A DNA stretch of 32,333 nucleotides from Microcaldota archaeon. Lineage in GTDB: Archaea; Micrarchaeota; Micrarchaeia; Micrarchaeales; Micrarchaeaceae. The notes under the pieces were generated by a model, which saw nothing but the letters and a program-made list of their open reading frames with translations, was not told the origin of the DNA and searched no databases. Location: positions 1 to 32,333 of the forward strand of contig JAJZJI010000006.1 of NCBI GenBank assembly GCA_021828345.1, given 5' to 3'. A program made the position numbers and the translations under genes. This document shows, piece after piece, positions 24,243 through 31,617 of the stretch. Positions within the stretch are counted from its first letter, which is position 1, and every line of letters begins with the position of its first letter.

Positions 24243-25679
24243 TTATATTTGTGGGATCCAATACCAAAGAGTTTTATCCTTTAAATCCTGGATGCCAATA
24301 CAGAATTTTTTTGAGAGTTCCTCTCTTATTTTATCTGAACTTGTAAAGTCATTGCCCTTTCTGAATTTTGTCCGTTTTTCAATTAGCTCTTCGGCAGTAT
24401 CTGGCAGTTCCTTTTTGTAATAATCCATATCTAAAATACCTATTATGTGCGATAGCTCATTTATTCGTTTCATTACAGTGTCACGTTCGCTTATTGTAAT
24501 TGAGTTTTCAGATTCTATAAAACTCTTAATGTATTTTATTAGGCTATATAATGCAGTAATTGCAAGGGGTGTGTTGAAATCATCATTCATCGCATCCTTA
24601 AATTGAATCTCAAACTCTTTGAGATGCGATTCAAGCTCAACATAACTCTTTGAATTTTGCATGTCTATATTTTTATTATTATAAAACAAAGAGAGTGTTA
24701 TGTACATTTCACGAAGCTTTGCTGTTGCCTCCTCCATAATCACATCACGATGATCAATGTCTTTTGTGTAATGTGTAGACTCTATCATAAGCCTTATCAC
24801 TTCTGGGTGGTATTTTTTAAGTACTTCTCGTATTGTTATAAAATTTTTGAGGCTTTTGCTCATTTTTTCCCCATTTAATTTTGTTACTCCAGAGTGCATC
24901 CAGTATCTAACCATTGGGCTTTTTCCTGATGCAGCCTCTTCTTGCGCTATCTCATTTGTATGGTGTGGGAATATGAGTTCTTTGGCGCCACCATGTATAT
25001 CATATTGTGGGCCAAATATACGCTCGGTTATTGCGGTATCCTCAATATGCCATCCAGGTCTTCCTTTTACAAATATAACTTTGCCATTTACGAGCAAATC
25101 TATGCTCCATGCTGGCTCATTTTCTTTTGCACCCTTCCAAAGTGAAAAATCATAGCTGTTTATTTTTTTAGGATTTGGCTCAATTCTATGCCTATCTAAT
25201 TCATCAAGTGATATACCAGATAATTTTGTATAATCATTGAATTTTTTTACATTATAATAAACATCATTATCTATAACATACGCATATCCCCTATCGATCA
25301 ATTTTTGTATCTGCATCTTTATCTCTTTTATATAATCATGTGATCGTGGAAACATATTTACATCATTATTCCCAAGGCTTTTCATATCCTCCATTAACCT
25401 TTTTTCATAAAACCTTGCATGTTCTATAGGGTCTCTATGTGTTTCGGTTGCTCTTCTTATTATTTTGTCATCAACATCTGTTATATTTTGTATATACACT
25501 ACATCATATTTTAGATATCTAAGCCATCTTACAATAACGCTAAAGTTCGTATATAATTTTGCATGTCCTATATGTGCATCATCATATACGGTTTGCCCGC
25601 ATACAAAGAGATTTATTTTATTATCTACAATAGGCATAAGTTCTTTATAACTTCTACTTAATGAATCATATATTATCAC
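24243..25679 (-). CDS. cysS: Cysteinyl-tRNA synthetase
   Basis: 478 residues, full length. LFVCGQTVYDDAHIGHAK has the first zinc ligand (C27) and HIGH (36-39). KMSKS lies at 272-276. The zinc site also uses FPHHTNEIAQEE (His239/His240, E243). In GRPGWHIEDTAIT the position of the fourth ligand, Cys in bacterial enzymes (HIECSAM), is Asp (D214), which still can bind metal. The C-terminal helical domain includes NDDFNTPLAITALYSLI. Attaches cysteine to tRNA-Cys. ATG at 25679 starts right after an AT-rich region shared with the divergent polyprenyl synthase gene. Confidence 0.95.
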   Translation of the reverse strand: MIIYDSLSRSYKELMPIVDNKINLFVCGQTVYDDAHIGHAKLYTNFSVIVRWLRYLKYDVVYIQNITDVDDKIIRRATETHRDPIEHARFYEKRLMEDMKSLGNNDVNMFPRSHDYIKEIKMQIQKLIDRGYAYVIDNDVYYNVKKFNDYTKLSGISLDELDRHRIEPNPKKINSYDFSLWKGAKENEPAWSIDLLVNGKVIFVKGRPGWHIEDTAITERIFGPQYDIHGGAKELIFPHHTNEIAQEEAASGKSPMVRYWMHSGVTKLNGEKMSKSLKNFITIREVLKKYHPEVIRLMIESTHYTKDIDHRDVIMEEATAKLREMYITLSLFYNNKNIDMQNSKSYVELESHLKEFEIQFKDAMNDDFNTPLAITALYSLIKYIKSFIESENSITISERDTVMKRINELSHIIGILDMDYYKKELPDTAEELIEKRTKFRKGNDFTSSDKIREELSKKFCIGIQDLKDKTLWYWIPQI

Positions 25680-25761
25680 AATACCACAGCATTACTTTAA
25701 CTAGTTAATATAATGATACTTATCAATTTATAAACTTATATTCAAATATAGGTATGATTTA

Positions 25762-26643
25762 ATGGCGAGCGACGACCATTTAAAATTGAATTTGCCCGAT
25801 GTAGTGCATAATAGTATAAAACAGGTATATGAACGTTTAACCTCATTTACAAATAACGATTTTATCACAGATGAGTTATATTTACCATCGACACATCTTC
25901 TTCAATCGCGTGGTAAGATGATTCGCCCAACAATGGTTTTGTTAGGCGCGCACATATTAAATTATAGTCTTGAATCATTTGTTGATCTTGCATCAGCAAT
26001 CGAACTGCTTCATGTCTCATCTCTTGTGCATGATGATATAATAGATAAAGAGCGTGAGAGGCGCGGCGTTGATAGCGTTAATTATAAATTTAATAATAAT
26101 TATGCAATACTTGCAGGAGATGCTCTTATATCAAAGGCGATACAATTATCTTCAAAATATGGTAGCAATGTGATGTATTCGATATCTGATGCCGCTATGA
26201 AGATGTGTGCGGGTGAATCGATAGACTATAAATATCAGAATAATGTATCAAAGATAGATGTTGACAAATACATAAAAATAGCAATATTAAAAACTGCATC
26301 TTTAATAGGAACTTCAAGTAGCATAGCCGCAATATACAAGGACCATAAATCAAAGATAAATATGTATGATTATGGGCTTAATCTAGGTATAGCCTTTCAG
26401 ATACGTGATGATATATTGGAATTTACGCAGAGCACTAGCACATATGCATCAAAAAAAGCCGGGAAAGAGGCAAATATTGTTAATATACTAAAGTTGCAGG
26501 AAAAGATAAGTAAAAAGGAGGCCATATCTAAAGCGATATCGATGAATAATAAATATGTATTAAAGGCAATTAGTGGCATAAAAGAGATAGATCTAAATGG
26601 CATGTTATCGAACTATGCTAATCTTATTTTAATCAAAGAGTAG
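25762..26643 (+). CDS. Polyprenyl diphosphate synthase
   Basis: 293 residues. First Asp-rich motif HDDIID (D91, D92, D95), second QIRDDILEF (D216, D217; fifth position Glu instead of the usual Asp), plus GKMIRP and an early Lys region for IPP. It condenses IPP with allylic diphosphates. The fifth residue before the first motif is Ser86 (HVSSLVHDD); a small residue there is usual in medium- and long-chain synthases, while archaeal geranylgeranyl synthases commonly have a bulky one, so a long-chain (quinone side chain) product is possible. Archaeal membrane lipid synthesis is the other use. A TATA-like TTTATAAACTTATA lies at ~25728-25740. Confidence 0.9.
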   Translation: MASDDHLKLNLPDVVHNSIKQVYERLTSFTNNDFITDELYLPSTHLLQSRGKMIRPTMVLLGAHILNYSLESFVDLASAIELLHVSSLVHDDIIDKERERRGVDSVNYKFNNNYAILAGDALISKAIQLSSKYGSNVMYSISDAAMKMCAGESIDYKYQNNVSKIDVDKYIKIAILKTASLIGTSSSIAAIYKDHKSKINMYDYGLNLGIAFQIRDDILEFTQSTSTYASKKAGKEANIVNILKLQEKISKKEAISKAISMNNKYVLKAISGIKEIDLNGMLSNYANLILIKE

Positions 26644-26656
26644 TGCATTAAAGGCG

Positions 26657-27781
26657 TTAATCAACTACTATGTACTTGTCTATTTTTTTTCTATAAATTT
26701 CTTTTTTCTGCCTATGCCTTTTAAGAAATGCGTTTATAGTTTCTGCCAAATGCTTCTTATGCTCTCCCGCAAGCATGCTTCCATTCCTTTCCGCTTCAAA
26801 TATTTCATTTAATTTTCTATCATCCGGTTCAAAGAAATACTTATAGTACTGGCATACTACGCATTTGTCTGGGTTGCCTCCATATTTTTTTTGTAATTCA
26901 GCCGTCGCTTGCTGTCCTGTCAACGCCCTATTTATTTTTACGCGTACCTCCTCTTCAGTATCCGTTAAATATATTGTATTGTTTTTATCACTTGACGACA
27001 TTTTTGAGGAGCCGTCAAGCCCTGGAAGGAATTTTGAGTGTATAATTGCTGGCTTATAATATCCAAGCTTTGGCGCAACATCCCTTGCCAATCTAAGGTG
27101 CACATCTTGGTCTATTGCAAGTGGCACTAAGCATGGTACATTCTTATGCTCTTCTACTGATTTTAAAAATGCTGGTGCTGCCTGCATGCTGGTATAAAAA
27201 ATCAATCCTATATTCATATCATTGCCAAATCCAAAAGCATCCTTGACTGTAGAGAATGTTATATGTTTTGCTACGCGCACTGCATTCTTATATAATGTTT
27301 TTGCATTGTCCGTATCAAAGAATACCTTAGTTTTGCTCTGTTTGAAGCCAAGTGATACTATATCTAGCATATTTTCATATCCTGTTTTGTGAATGTCATC
27401 CAATGTAACATTTGGATCTTTTTTAGATAGGTACTTCTCTTCATCGCTTATTTGTATGTATACATCTATGCCAAATTTTTCTTGCAGCCATTGTGCTAAT
27501 ACGAATGGCATTAAATGGCCAATTGTCATTCCACCAGAGGGTCCTCTTCCTGTGAATATATAAAATGGATTACCCTTCTCGTATTGATCTAATAACCAGT
27601 TGAGATCACGATGCGCATAATATATTTCGCGTCGGATCATAAAATGAGATGCTCCTGTATATTTTGCAATGCGTGTTTTTAATTGGTCGTCTATTCTGCT
27701 TATTCCTGAATCCTTGAGAAAAACATCATAATCTACCGTCCCTTCGACCTTCCAGGGCGTTATACTAAAATCATTTGCCAT
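26657..27781 (-). CDS. trpS: Tryptophanyl-tRNA synthetase (archaeal type)
   Basis: 374 residues, full length. HIGH-type motif TIGH lies at 86-89 in GRGPSGGMTIGHL, and KMSSS at 260-264 in GLDGSSKMSSSDKN. FMIRREIYYAHRDLNWLLDQ precedes the fold, and the N-terminal extension with PWKVEG is the archaeal/eukaryotic form rather than the shorter bacterial one. Charges tRNA-Trp. ATG 27781 is the first usable start. Convergent with the polyprenyl synthase gene (13 bp apart), and 77 bp from the CDGSH gene. Confidence 0.95.
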   Translation of the reverse strand: MANDFSITPWKVEGTVDYDVFLKDSGISRIDDQLKTRIAKYTGASHFMIRREIYYAHRDLNWLLDQYEKGNPFYIFTGRGPSGGMTIGHLMPFVLAQWLQEKFGIDVYIQISDEEKYLSKKDPNVTLDDIHKTGYENMLDIVSLGFKQSKTKVFFDTDNAKTLYKNAVRVAKHITFSTVKDAFGFGNDMNIGLIFYTSMQAAPAFLKSVEEHKNVPCLVPLAIDQDVHLRLARDVAPKLGYYKPAIIHSKFLPGLDGSSKMSSSDKNNTIYLTDTEEEVRVKINRALTGQQATAELQKKYGGNPDKCVVCQYYKYFFEPDDRKLNEIFEAERNGSMLAGEHKKHLAETINAFLKRHRQKKEIYRKKIDKYIVVD

Positions 27782-27858
27782 TGAACCACATATAGAACAG
27801 AAAAAAGCCTTTTATGCCTTATGTATAAAAAAGAAAGAGAAAAAGAATAGCAAATTTG

Positions 27859-28143
27859 TTATTCGTATTCATTTGGTATTTTTTTTATTTCCGTTGCTGC
27901 GTTGCTATCTGTTATTTCCTCTCTTTTATCCCCGCCTGTATAACAATAGCACTTATTTGCATCTTCACCAATTGCATGTTTATGCGAACCGTCGCAGAAT
28001 GGTTTGTGTTTTGAAAGCCCGCATGCACATGCATGTATCTGGTAATCAAGTACCTTCTGATCTGTTGTTAAATTCTTAAATCCTGGGAGATCTCCTAATT
28101 TTATTGCATATGGATGATCTCTTTTATGCCCAATAACTCTCAT
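27859..28143 (-). CDS. CDGSH iron-sulfur domain protein
   Basis: 94 residues from ATG 28143. HACACGLSKHKPFCDGSH carries the CDGSH [2Fe-2S] motif C-x-C-x2-S-x3-P-x-C-D-G-S-H, with three Cys and one His ligands. A further Cys pair occurs in KCYCYTGG. The family (mitoNEET-like) carries labile 2Fe-2S clusters for redox or cluster transfer. A GTG at 28152 is in frame, but AGGTG (minus strand, about 28154-28150) fits as a Shine-Dalgarno 6 nt before the ATG, so 28143 is chosen. It is 36 bp downstream of msrA on the same strand, suggesting an oxidative-stress pair. Confidence 0.85.
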   Translation of the reverse strand: MRVIGHKRDHPYAIKLGDLPGFKNLTTDQKVLDYQIHACACGLSKHKPFCDGSHKHAIGEDANKCYCYTGGDKREEITDSNAATEIKKIPNEYE

Positions 28144-28179
28144 TGTTTTCACCTAAATAAAATATGCAGGAAAGATTTA

Positions 28180-28716
28180 TCAAGATTGCTTTAATAACGC
28201 GCTAAATTCTTTTTTTATTTTTGCTATTTTAGGTCCAATAACAACGTTGCAGTACGGAGTTTTAGCATTATTTTTGTAATAATTTATATGGTATTCTTCA
28301 GCAGGATAAAAAATATCGAGCTTTTTTATTTCTGTTACAATCTTTTTATCATATGTACTTTGCAGTTTTAGGATATATCTATCAATGCTCTTTTTTTGTA
28401 AATCTGTAGTATACAATATTATTGAGCGATATTGTGTTCCAATGTCCGCTCCTTGCCTATTTAATGTTGTGGGATCATGCATTTCAAAAAATATTTGCAA
28501 TAATACTTCAAGATTAATATTGTTGTTATAATCTATTTTTATGACTTCTGCATGACCGGTATTTCCGTTGCATACGCTATCATATGTGGGATTTTTCGTA
28601 ATGCCTCCAGCATATCCCGGCATTACGCTTACAACTCCATTTATCATTTGAAATACGGCCTCTGCACACCAAAAACATCCTCCTCCAAATACTATAGAAT
28701 CCGTATCAGCTGCCAT
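28180..28716 (-). CDS. msrA: Peptide-methionine (S)-S-oxide reductase MsrA
   Basis: 178 residues. GGGCFWCAEAVF (11-22) holds the catalytic Cys14 of MsrA; PGYAGGITKNPTYDSVCNGN, TGHAEVIKIDYN, FFEMHDPTTLNRQGADIGTQ and PAEEYHINYYKNN follow the family pattern. Reduces methionine-S-sulfoxide, using thiols; resolving cysteines could be C17, C49 or C155. MsrB, which acts on the other isomer, lies 1.3 kb downstream on the plus-strand coordinate but in the same direction of transcription. ATG 28716. Confidence 0.95.
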   Translation of the reverse strand: MAADTDSIVFGGGCFWCAEAVFQMINGVVSVMPGYAGGITKNPTYDSVCNGNTGHAEVIKIDYNNNINLEVLLQIFFEMHDPTTLNRQGADIGTQYRSIILYTTDLQKKSIDRYILKLQSTYDKKIVTEIKKLDIFYPAEEYHINYYKNNAKTPYCNVVIGPKIAKIKKEFSALLKQS

Positions 28717-28849
28717 GATATGATTTTTATATTAAATTATTTAAATATGTGTAAATGCTAAAAATTAATTATCATATAAAAATTGGTTTAACATAGAAAT
28801 TTCAAAGGCAAATTAAATAAGCTAAGAATATCCTATGTTTGTGAAATAT

Positions 28850-29213
28850 ATAGTCTGGCGAAATCATTGGTAAAACAGATAAGCTTGGTTCTGTATGAGC
28901 GTATCGCTATAAGGATATGCATCGTTCAAAACAAAAAATAATAGAACGTGTTCTTTGTAAAAGGGTGGTCTGGCATATAGTGAATATTTATCTTAGAAAA
29001 TAAAAAAGAATGGAATGATACTGATATTATATTTGACATAACTAAGAAGGACAATAAAACTGAACTTCGTTTCACACATGTGGGATTGGCTCCAAAAATC
29101 GAATGTTACTGTGTCTGTACTGACGCATGGAGTTTTTACATAAAAACTAGTTTGCGCAACTTTATTATGAAGGGCGAAGGATTGCCAAATACTAAAGAAA
29201 AGAAAGGAAAATG
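28850..29213 (+). pseudogene. Decayed AHSA1/SRPBCC-domain gene
   Basis: Translated in pieces, this region reads as the C-terminal two thirds of an Aha1-like START/SRPBCC protein. Frame A: SGEIIGKTDKLGSV, a TGA, AYRYKDMHRSKQKIIE, then RVLCKRVVWHIVNIYL. Near 28995 the match moves to another frame: LENKKEWNDTDIIFDITKKD, then TELRFTHVGLAPKIECY, DAWSFYIKTSLRNFIMKGEG and NTKEKKGK, then TGA at ~29211. The typical family sequence (VVW..., EW.GT...F, TQLRFTHVGL, WG.YI.GSL) is plain. At least one stop and one frameshift are visible and the N-terminus is missing, so it is a pseudogene. Confidence 0.65.
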
Positions 29214-29471
29214 AGGGGCAGTATTAAAAGTATATTTTACAATTTGACATCTTCCTGGAAGTGGCAATTTCATCCAGACACTTTTGAAAAATGATCTGGT
29301 TGATGAGTTATGGTTAATGATTTTTCTTATAACGCTTGGCACTGGGAAACATTTATTTGACAATGGTACCATACAAATGCTTTTAAGTTATCTAAATGTC
29401 TTATCTCACCTAAAGGTGTAATCACGTCCTATTATGTATGTGATGGGAAAGTTAAGACAGGCTCTTTTTAG
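29214..29471 (+). pseudogene. Decayed RibD_C/dihydrofolate-reductase-like gene, 3' part
   Basis: The sequence [20 protein letters not shown], then [20 protein letters not shown], matches the C-terminal half of RibD_C/DHFR-like proteins (GSG.L...L...LVDE......LG.GK.LF). At about 29395 the match moves to another frame: [20 protein letters not shown], then F and TAG at 29469-29471, the usual end of such proteins. The first half is missing, a stop precedes HLPGSG, and there is one frameshift. It directly follows the decayed SRPBCC gene; these two families are commonly found together in bacteria, so they may have arrived as a pair. Confidence 0.6.
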
Positions 29472-29554
29472 CAGAGACTCTGGATCTATAGAGGTAGAAT
29501 TAAGACGCATCACCTGAAGCACAAGATATACATAAGAACATCAGTGATACTTAT

Positions 29555-29746
29555 TTAACCGTAGATCTTTGCAAGAGCATAGGTGGCTAAAGCCATTATT
29601 ATGCTTGATAAAAATACTTCGATTCCTGTTGCAACATTGATTTTTGCCGAGATTTGTTGTGATAAGTATATTATAATCTCAAATGTAAGTAAGAGTACAA
29701 TATATAAAATGTACTTAATATTCTTCTGTTTTGTTGATTTTTTCAT
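29555..29746 (-). CDS. Small two-helix membrane protein
   Basis: 63 residues: basic N-terminus (MKKSTKQKNIK), hydrophobic helix YILYIVLLLTFEIIIYL, a short polar turn (SQQISAKINVATG) and a second helix IEVFLSSIIMALATYALAKI. The layout, positive-inside charge and ATG start favour the minus strand over the overlapping plus-strand frame at 29583. Function unknown. It lies in a decayed region, so it could itself be a remnant. Confidence 0.4.
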   Translation of the reverse strand: MKKSTKQKNIKYILYIVLLLTFEIIIYLSQQISAKINVATGIEVFLSSIIMALATYALAKIYG

Positions 29747-29765
29747 ATTAATAATATATTGGTAA

Positions 29766-30014
29766 CAAATAAAAAGTTGTTGAATATTTGTATTATATAA
29801 ATATAACTTGACTGTTGTCGCAACAAGTATATTTATTGGATAAATTTAGATAAATACAGTATTATTCTTATATAAATATTAATCAAAACTGTAAAGCCGC
29901 CATAAATATTATATCTTTCATATATGTTTAAACTTACAAAGTAAGTTTAAACCTGGACTTAAAACACATCATTAGATATATACGATACGCATTCTAAATA
30001 AAAAATTATATAAT
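29766..30014. other. ~250-bp non-coding region downstream of msrB
   Basis: No gene is seen. It contains a short imperfect hairpin near TGTTGTCGCAACA (~29812-29824) and the perfect 12-bp inverted repeat listed at 29926-29952. Confidence 0.4.
29926..29952. repeat. Perfect 12-bp inverted repeat with 3-nt loop
   Basis: GTTTAAACTTAC (29926-29937), AAA, GTAAGTTTAAAC (29941-29952). It lies 62 bp beyond the msrB stop codon. As RNA it would form a 12-bp stem; no T-run follows on the minus strand, so it is not a classic intrinsic terminator. As DNA it could be the binding site of a dimeric protein. Confidence 0.6.
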
Positions 30015-30401
30015 CTATATACTATGGCTATTTTTAGGTATAAACTTCATTGATATAGAGTTTATACAATATCTTGTATCTTTTTTTGTAAAGCCCTCTC
30101 CGTAAAAGACATGCCCTAAATGTGCACCACAGCGCGCACATAAAACTTCTGTGCGTTCCCCATCGGAATCTTTCACTTTTTTTATTGCCCCTTCTATTTC
30201 TTGATCAAAACTTGGCCATCCGCATTGTGCATCAAACTTATCGCTTGATCTATATAATGGTGCATCACAGCGTTTGCAGACATAAACACCCTCCCGTGTC
30301 TCCTTTTCATACTCTCCACTAAATGGTATTTCAGTCCCCTTATGCACTATTATGCGCTCTTCATCTTTAGTTAATTTATTGAGTTTTACCTTTTCTTCCA
30401 T
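30015..30401 (-). CDS. msrB: Peptide-methionine (R)-S-oxide reductase MsrB
   Basis: 128 residues from ATG 30401 (the frame extends to 30440, but that extra N-terminus is Cys/Leu-rich and unlike the family). GVYVCKRCDAPLYRSSDKFD and VLCARCGAHLGHVFYG supply the four zinc cysteines (C42, C45, C88, C91); RYCINSISMKF has the catalytic Cys112. CGWPSFD is present. Reduces methionine-R-sulfoxide; works with MsrA encoded nearby on the same strand. The decayed genes between msrB and msrA are in the opposite direction. Confidence 0.95.
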   Translation of the reverse strand: MEEKVKLNKLTKDEERIIVHKGTEIPFSGEYEKETREGVYVCKRCDAPLYRSSDKFDAQCGWPSFDQEIEGAIKKVKDSDGERTEVLCARCGAHLGHVFYGEGFTKKDTRYCINSISMKFIPKNSHSI

Positions 30402-30583
30402 GATATCTAATAGTAATATGCAAATGCATCTATTTATCAATATCTAAATAGCTAAAAAAATAAAAAATACATAAGATATATAAGCTTTTATTAATATATT
30501 ATCAGAGAAGCATGCCGAGCAGCTGCAGATGTGGTCTGTTTTTAATCAGCGCATGTTTAGTTTTATATTAAAGGTGTTTATGT

Positions 30584-30736
30584 ATGGGAAAGTTCCCGGT
30601 TTTTGATGCTGAGATAAGCAAAGTAAAGGTATGTAGAAGATGCAAAGGTCGCAATAGCATAAATAATGAGAAATGCAGGCGTTGTGGATATAAGTTTTTA
30701 AGATCAAAGAATAAAGTGGTCAAGAGGAAGAAGTGA
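30584..30736 (+). CDS. rpl40e: 50S ribosomal protein L40e
   Basis: A 50-residue protein, short enough to be missed by gene finders. It begins MGKFPVFDAEISKVKVCRRC and has a zinc ribbon C17-x2-C20 ... C31-x2-C34 (KCRRCGYKF), then a basic tail (RSKNKVVKRKK). Length, cysteine spacing and the F..AE..K..VC.RC pattern match archaeal L40e. Shine-Dalgarno-like AAGGTG at 30571-30576 is 7 nt before the ATG; an ATG at 30580 is in another frame and soon stops. A TATA-like ATATATAAGC lies at ~30476-30485. Followed closely by a winged-helix protein gene. Confidence 0.9.
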   Translation: MGKFPVFDAEISKVKVCRRCKGRNSINNEKCRRCGYKFLRSKNKVVKRKK

Positions 30737-30753
30737 TATTTAAGAGTGATTTT

Positions 30754-30975
30754 ATGGCAGATCTTACACCTATAGAAGAATCGATTCTTTCAGCTATGAA
30801 GGAATTGGGAGCAAATAAGGATACATCGATAAAAACGGCTGATGATATAATGAGAAAGTGCAATAAGCCAAAAGGCCTGGTTACAAACACTTTAGTTACG
30901 CTTGCTCAAAAAGGCATAATAAAACGCGTAGCGCGCGAGAAAGCAGCGGGATATTTTATAATAAATACGAAGTGA
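30754..30975 (+). CDS. Small winged-helix DNA-binding-like protein
   Basis: 73 residues from ATG 30754, preceded by GTGAT at 30746-30750 as Shine-Dalgarno; an in-frame GTG at 30733 overlaps the L40e stop but lacks one. TPIEESILSAMKELGA is helix 1, IKTADDIMRKCNKPKGLVTN and TLVTLAQKGIIKRVA give the helix-turn-helix, and AAGYFIINTK the wing. The pattern resembles small archaeal winged-helix regulators that sort by gene-local context. It may regulate its own operon with L40e; no operator is evident. Confidence 0.65.
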   Translation: MADLTPIEESILSAMKELGANKDTSIKTADDIMRKCNKPKGLVTNTLVTLAQKGIIKRVAREKAAGYFIINTK

Positions 30976-30979
30976 TATT

Positions 30980-31453
30980 ATGGAGGAGCCGCAAGAATAC
31001 ATAGATTTTATGGTAAAGTACAAAGATTGGCTTGCTATAAAACGCCTTGGCATATACGAAGGCACAAAGCCTGAGGAGATTGTCAATCATCTTGCAGTAA
31101 TAAGAAATGCAATTGATAAGCGCTCATATAATATAATGGGAATAAATACGCAGGCATTAGATGCAATATCTAGCAAGATATCCGCAGATAGAAAGAAGAG
31201 TTATGAGTCACTTGCAGATGCGATAAAAGAGCTGCAAAAGCCAGATGTTAAGCGCGCAATAAAAGAGGCTGTGCCAAACGATACGATAGCAAAGCTTGCA
31301 GAGATATATCTATTTAATAGCATTGTTAACTCAATGAAATTTGAGAGCAGCATAACCCCAGAGCTCATGGGAAAATTATACCCTGATATTAAGGTGCGCA
31401 TGCCTATGGGTGCAGGAAGAAAGAAAAAGAGCACTACAGATAAAAAAGATTAA
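30980..31453 (+). CDS. Hypothetical helical protein in the L40e operon
   Basis: 157 residues, mostly helical and charged: DFMVKYKDWLAIKRLGIYEG, HLAVIRNAIDKRSYNIMG, SLADAIKELQKPDVKRAIKE, then a basic, flexible tail (GRKKKSTTDKKD). No cysteines, membrane helices or known motif. Starts 4 bp after the winged-helix gene, with GTGAT just before the ATG. Close coupling with a ribosomal protein gene suggests a nucleic-acid or translation link, which is inference only. Confidence 0.6.
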   Translation: MEEPQEYIDFMVKYKDWLAIKRLGIYEGTKPEEIVNHLAVIRNAIDKRSYNIMGINTQALDAISSKISADRKKSYESLADAIKELQKPDVKRAIKEAVPNDTIAKLAEIYLFNSIVNSMKFESSITPELMGKLYPDIKVRMPMGAGRKKKSTTDKKD

Positions 31454-31455
31454 TA

Positions 31456-31475
31456 TTTTTTTAAATACTTTTTTT
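31456..31475 (+). terminator. Double poly-T archaeal terminator
   Basis: Two runs of seven T (31456-31462 and 31469-31475) lie 3-22 bp after the stop at 31453. Archaeal RNA polymerase stops at such T-runs without a hairpin; it separates the L40e operon from tRNA-Glu. Confidence 0.5.
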
Positions 31476-31537
31476 ATTCTATTCATTATTTATTGTTTAT
31501 TGCACAATATCTAGTGTTTATTTTTGAAAATTATTTT

Positions 31538-31612
31538 GCTCTGATCGTCTAGTTCGGTCAAGGACGTGGGGTTCTCAACCCCAAAACTCGGGTTCAAATC
31601 CCGGTCAGAGCA
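31538..31612 (+). tRNA. tRNA-Glu(CUC)
   Basis: Acceptor GCTCTGA (31538-31544) pairs with TCAGAGC (31605-31611), discriminator A31612. D stem GTCT/GGAC, anticodon stem TGGGG/CCCCA, loop TTCTCAA with anticodon CTC (31574-31576), T stem CTCGG/CCGGT-region with loop TTCAAAT. No intron, CCA not encoded. The next coding start lies only 5 nt beyond its end. Confidence 0.9.
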
Positions 31613-31617
31613 GTCAT

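Noticed and set aside
29136..29372. Minus-strand frame in the decayed region
   Set aside because: The plus strand translates to recognisable SRPBCC and RibD_C-like sequence; this frame is its complement.
30512..30571. A 19-codon leader ORF before L40e
   Set aside because: Very short, no family pattern, no Shine-Dalgarno; chance frame likely.
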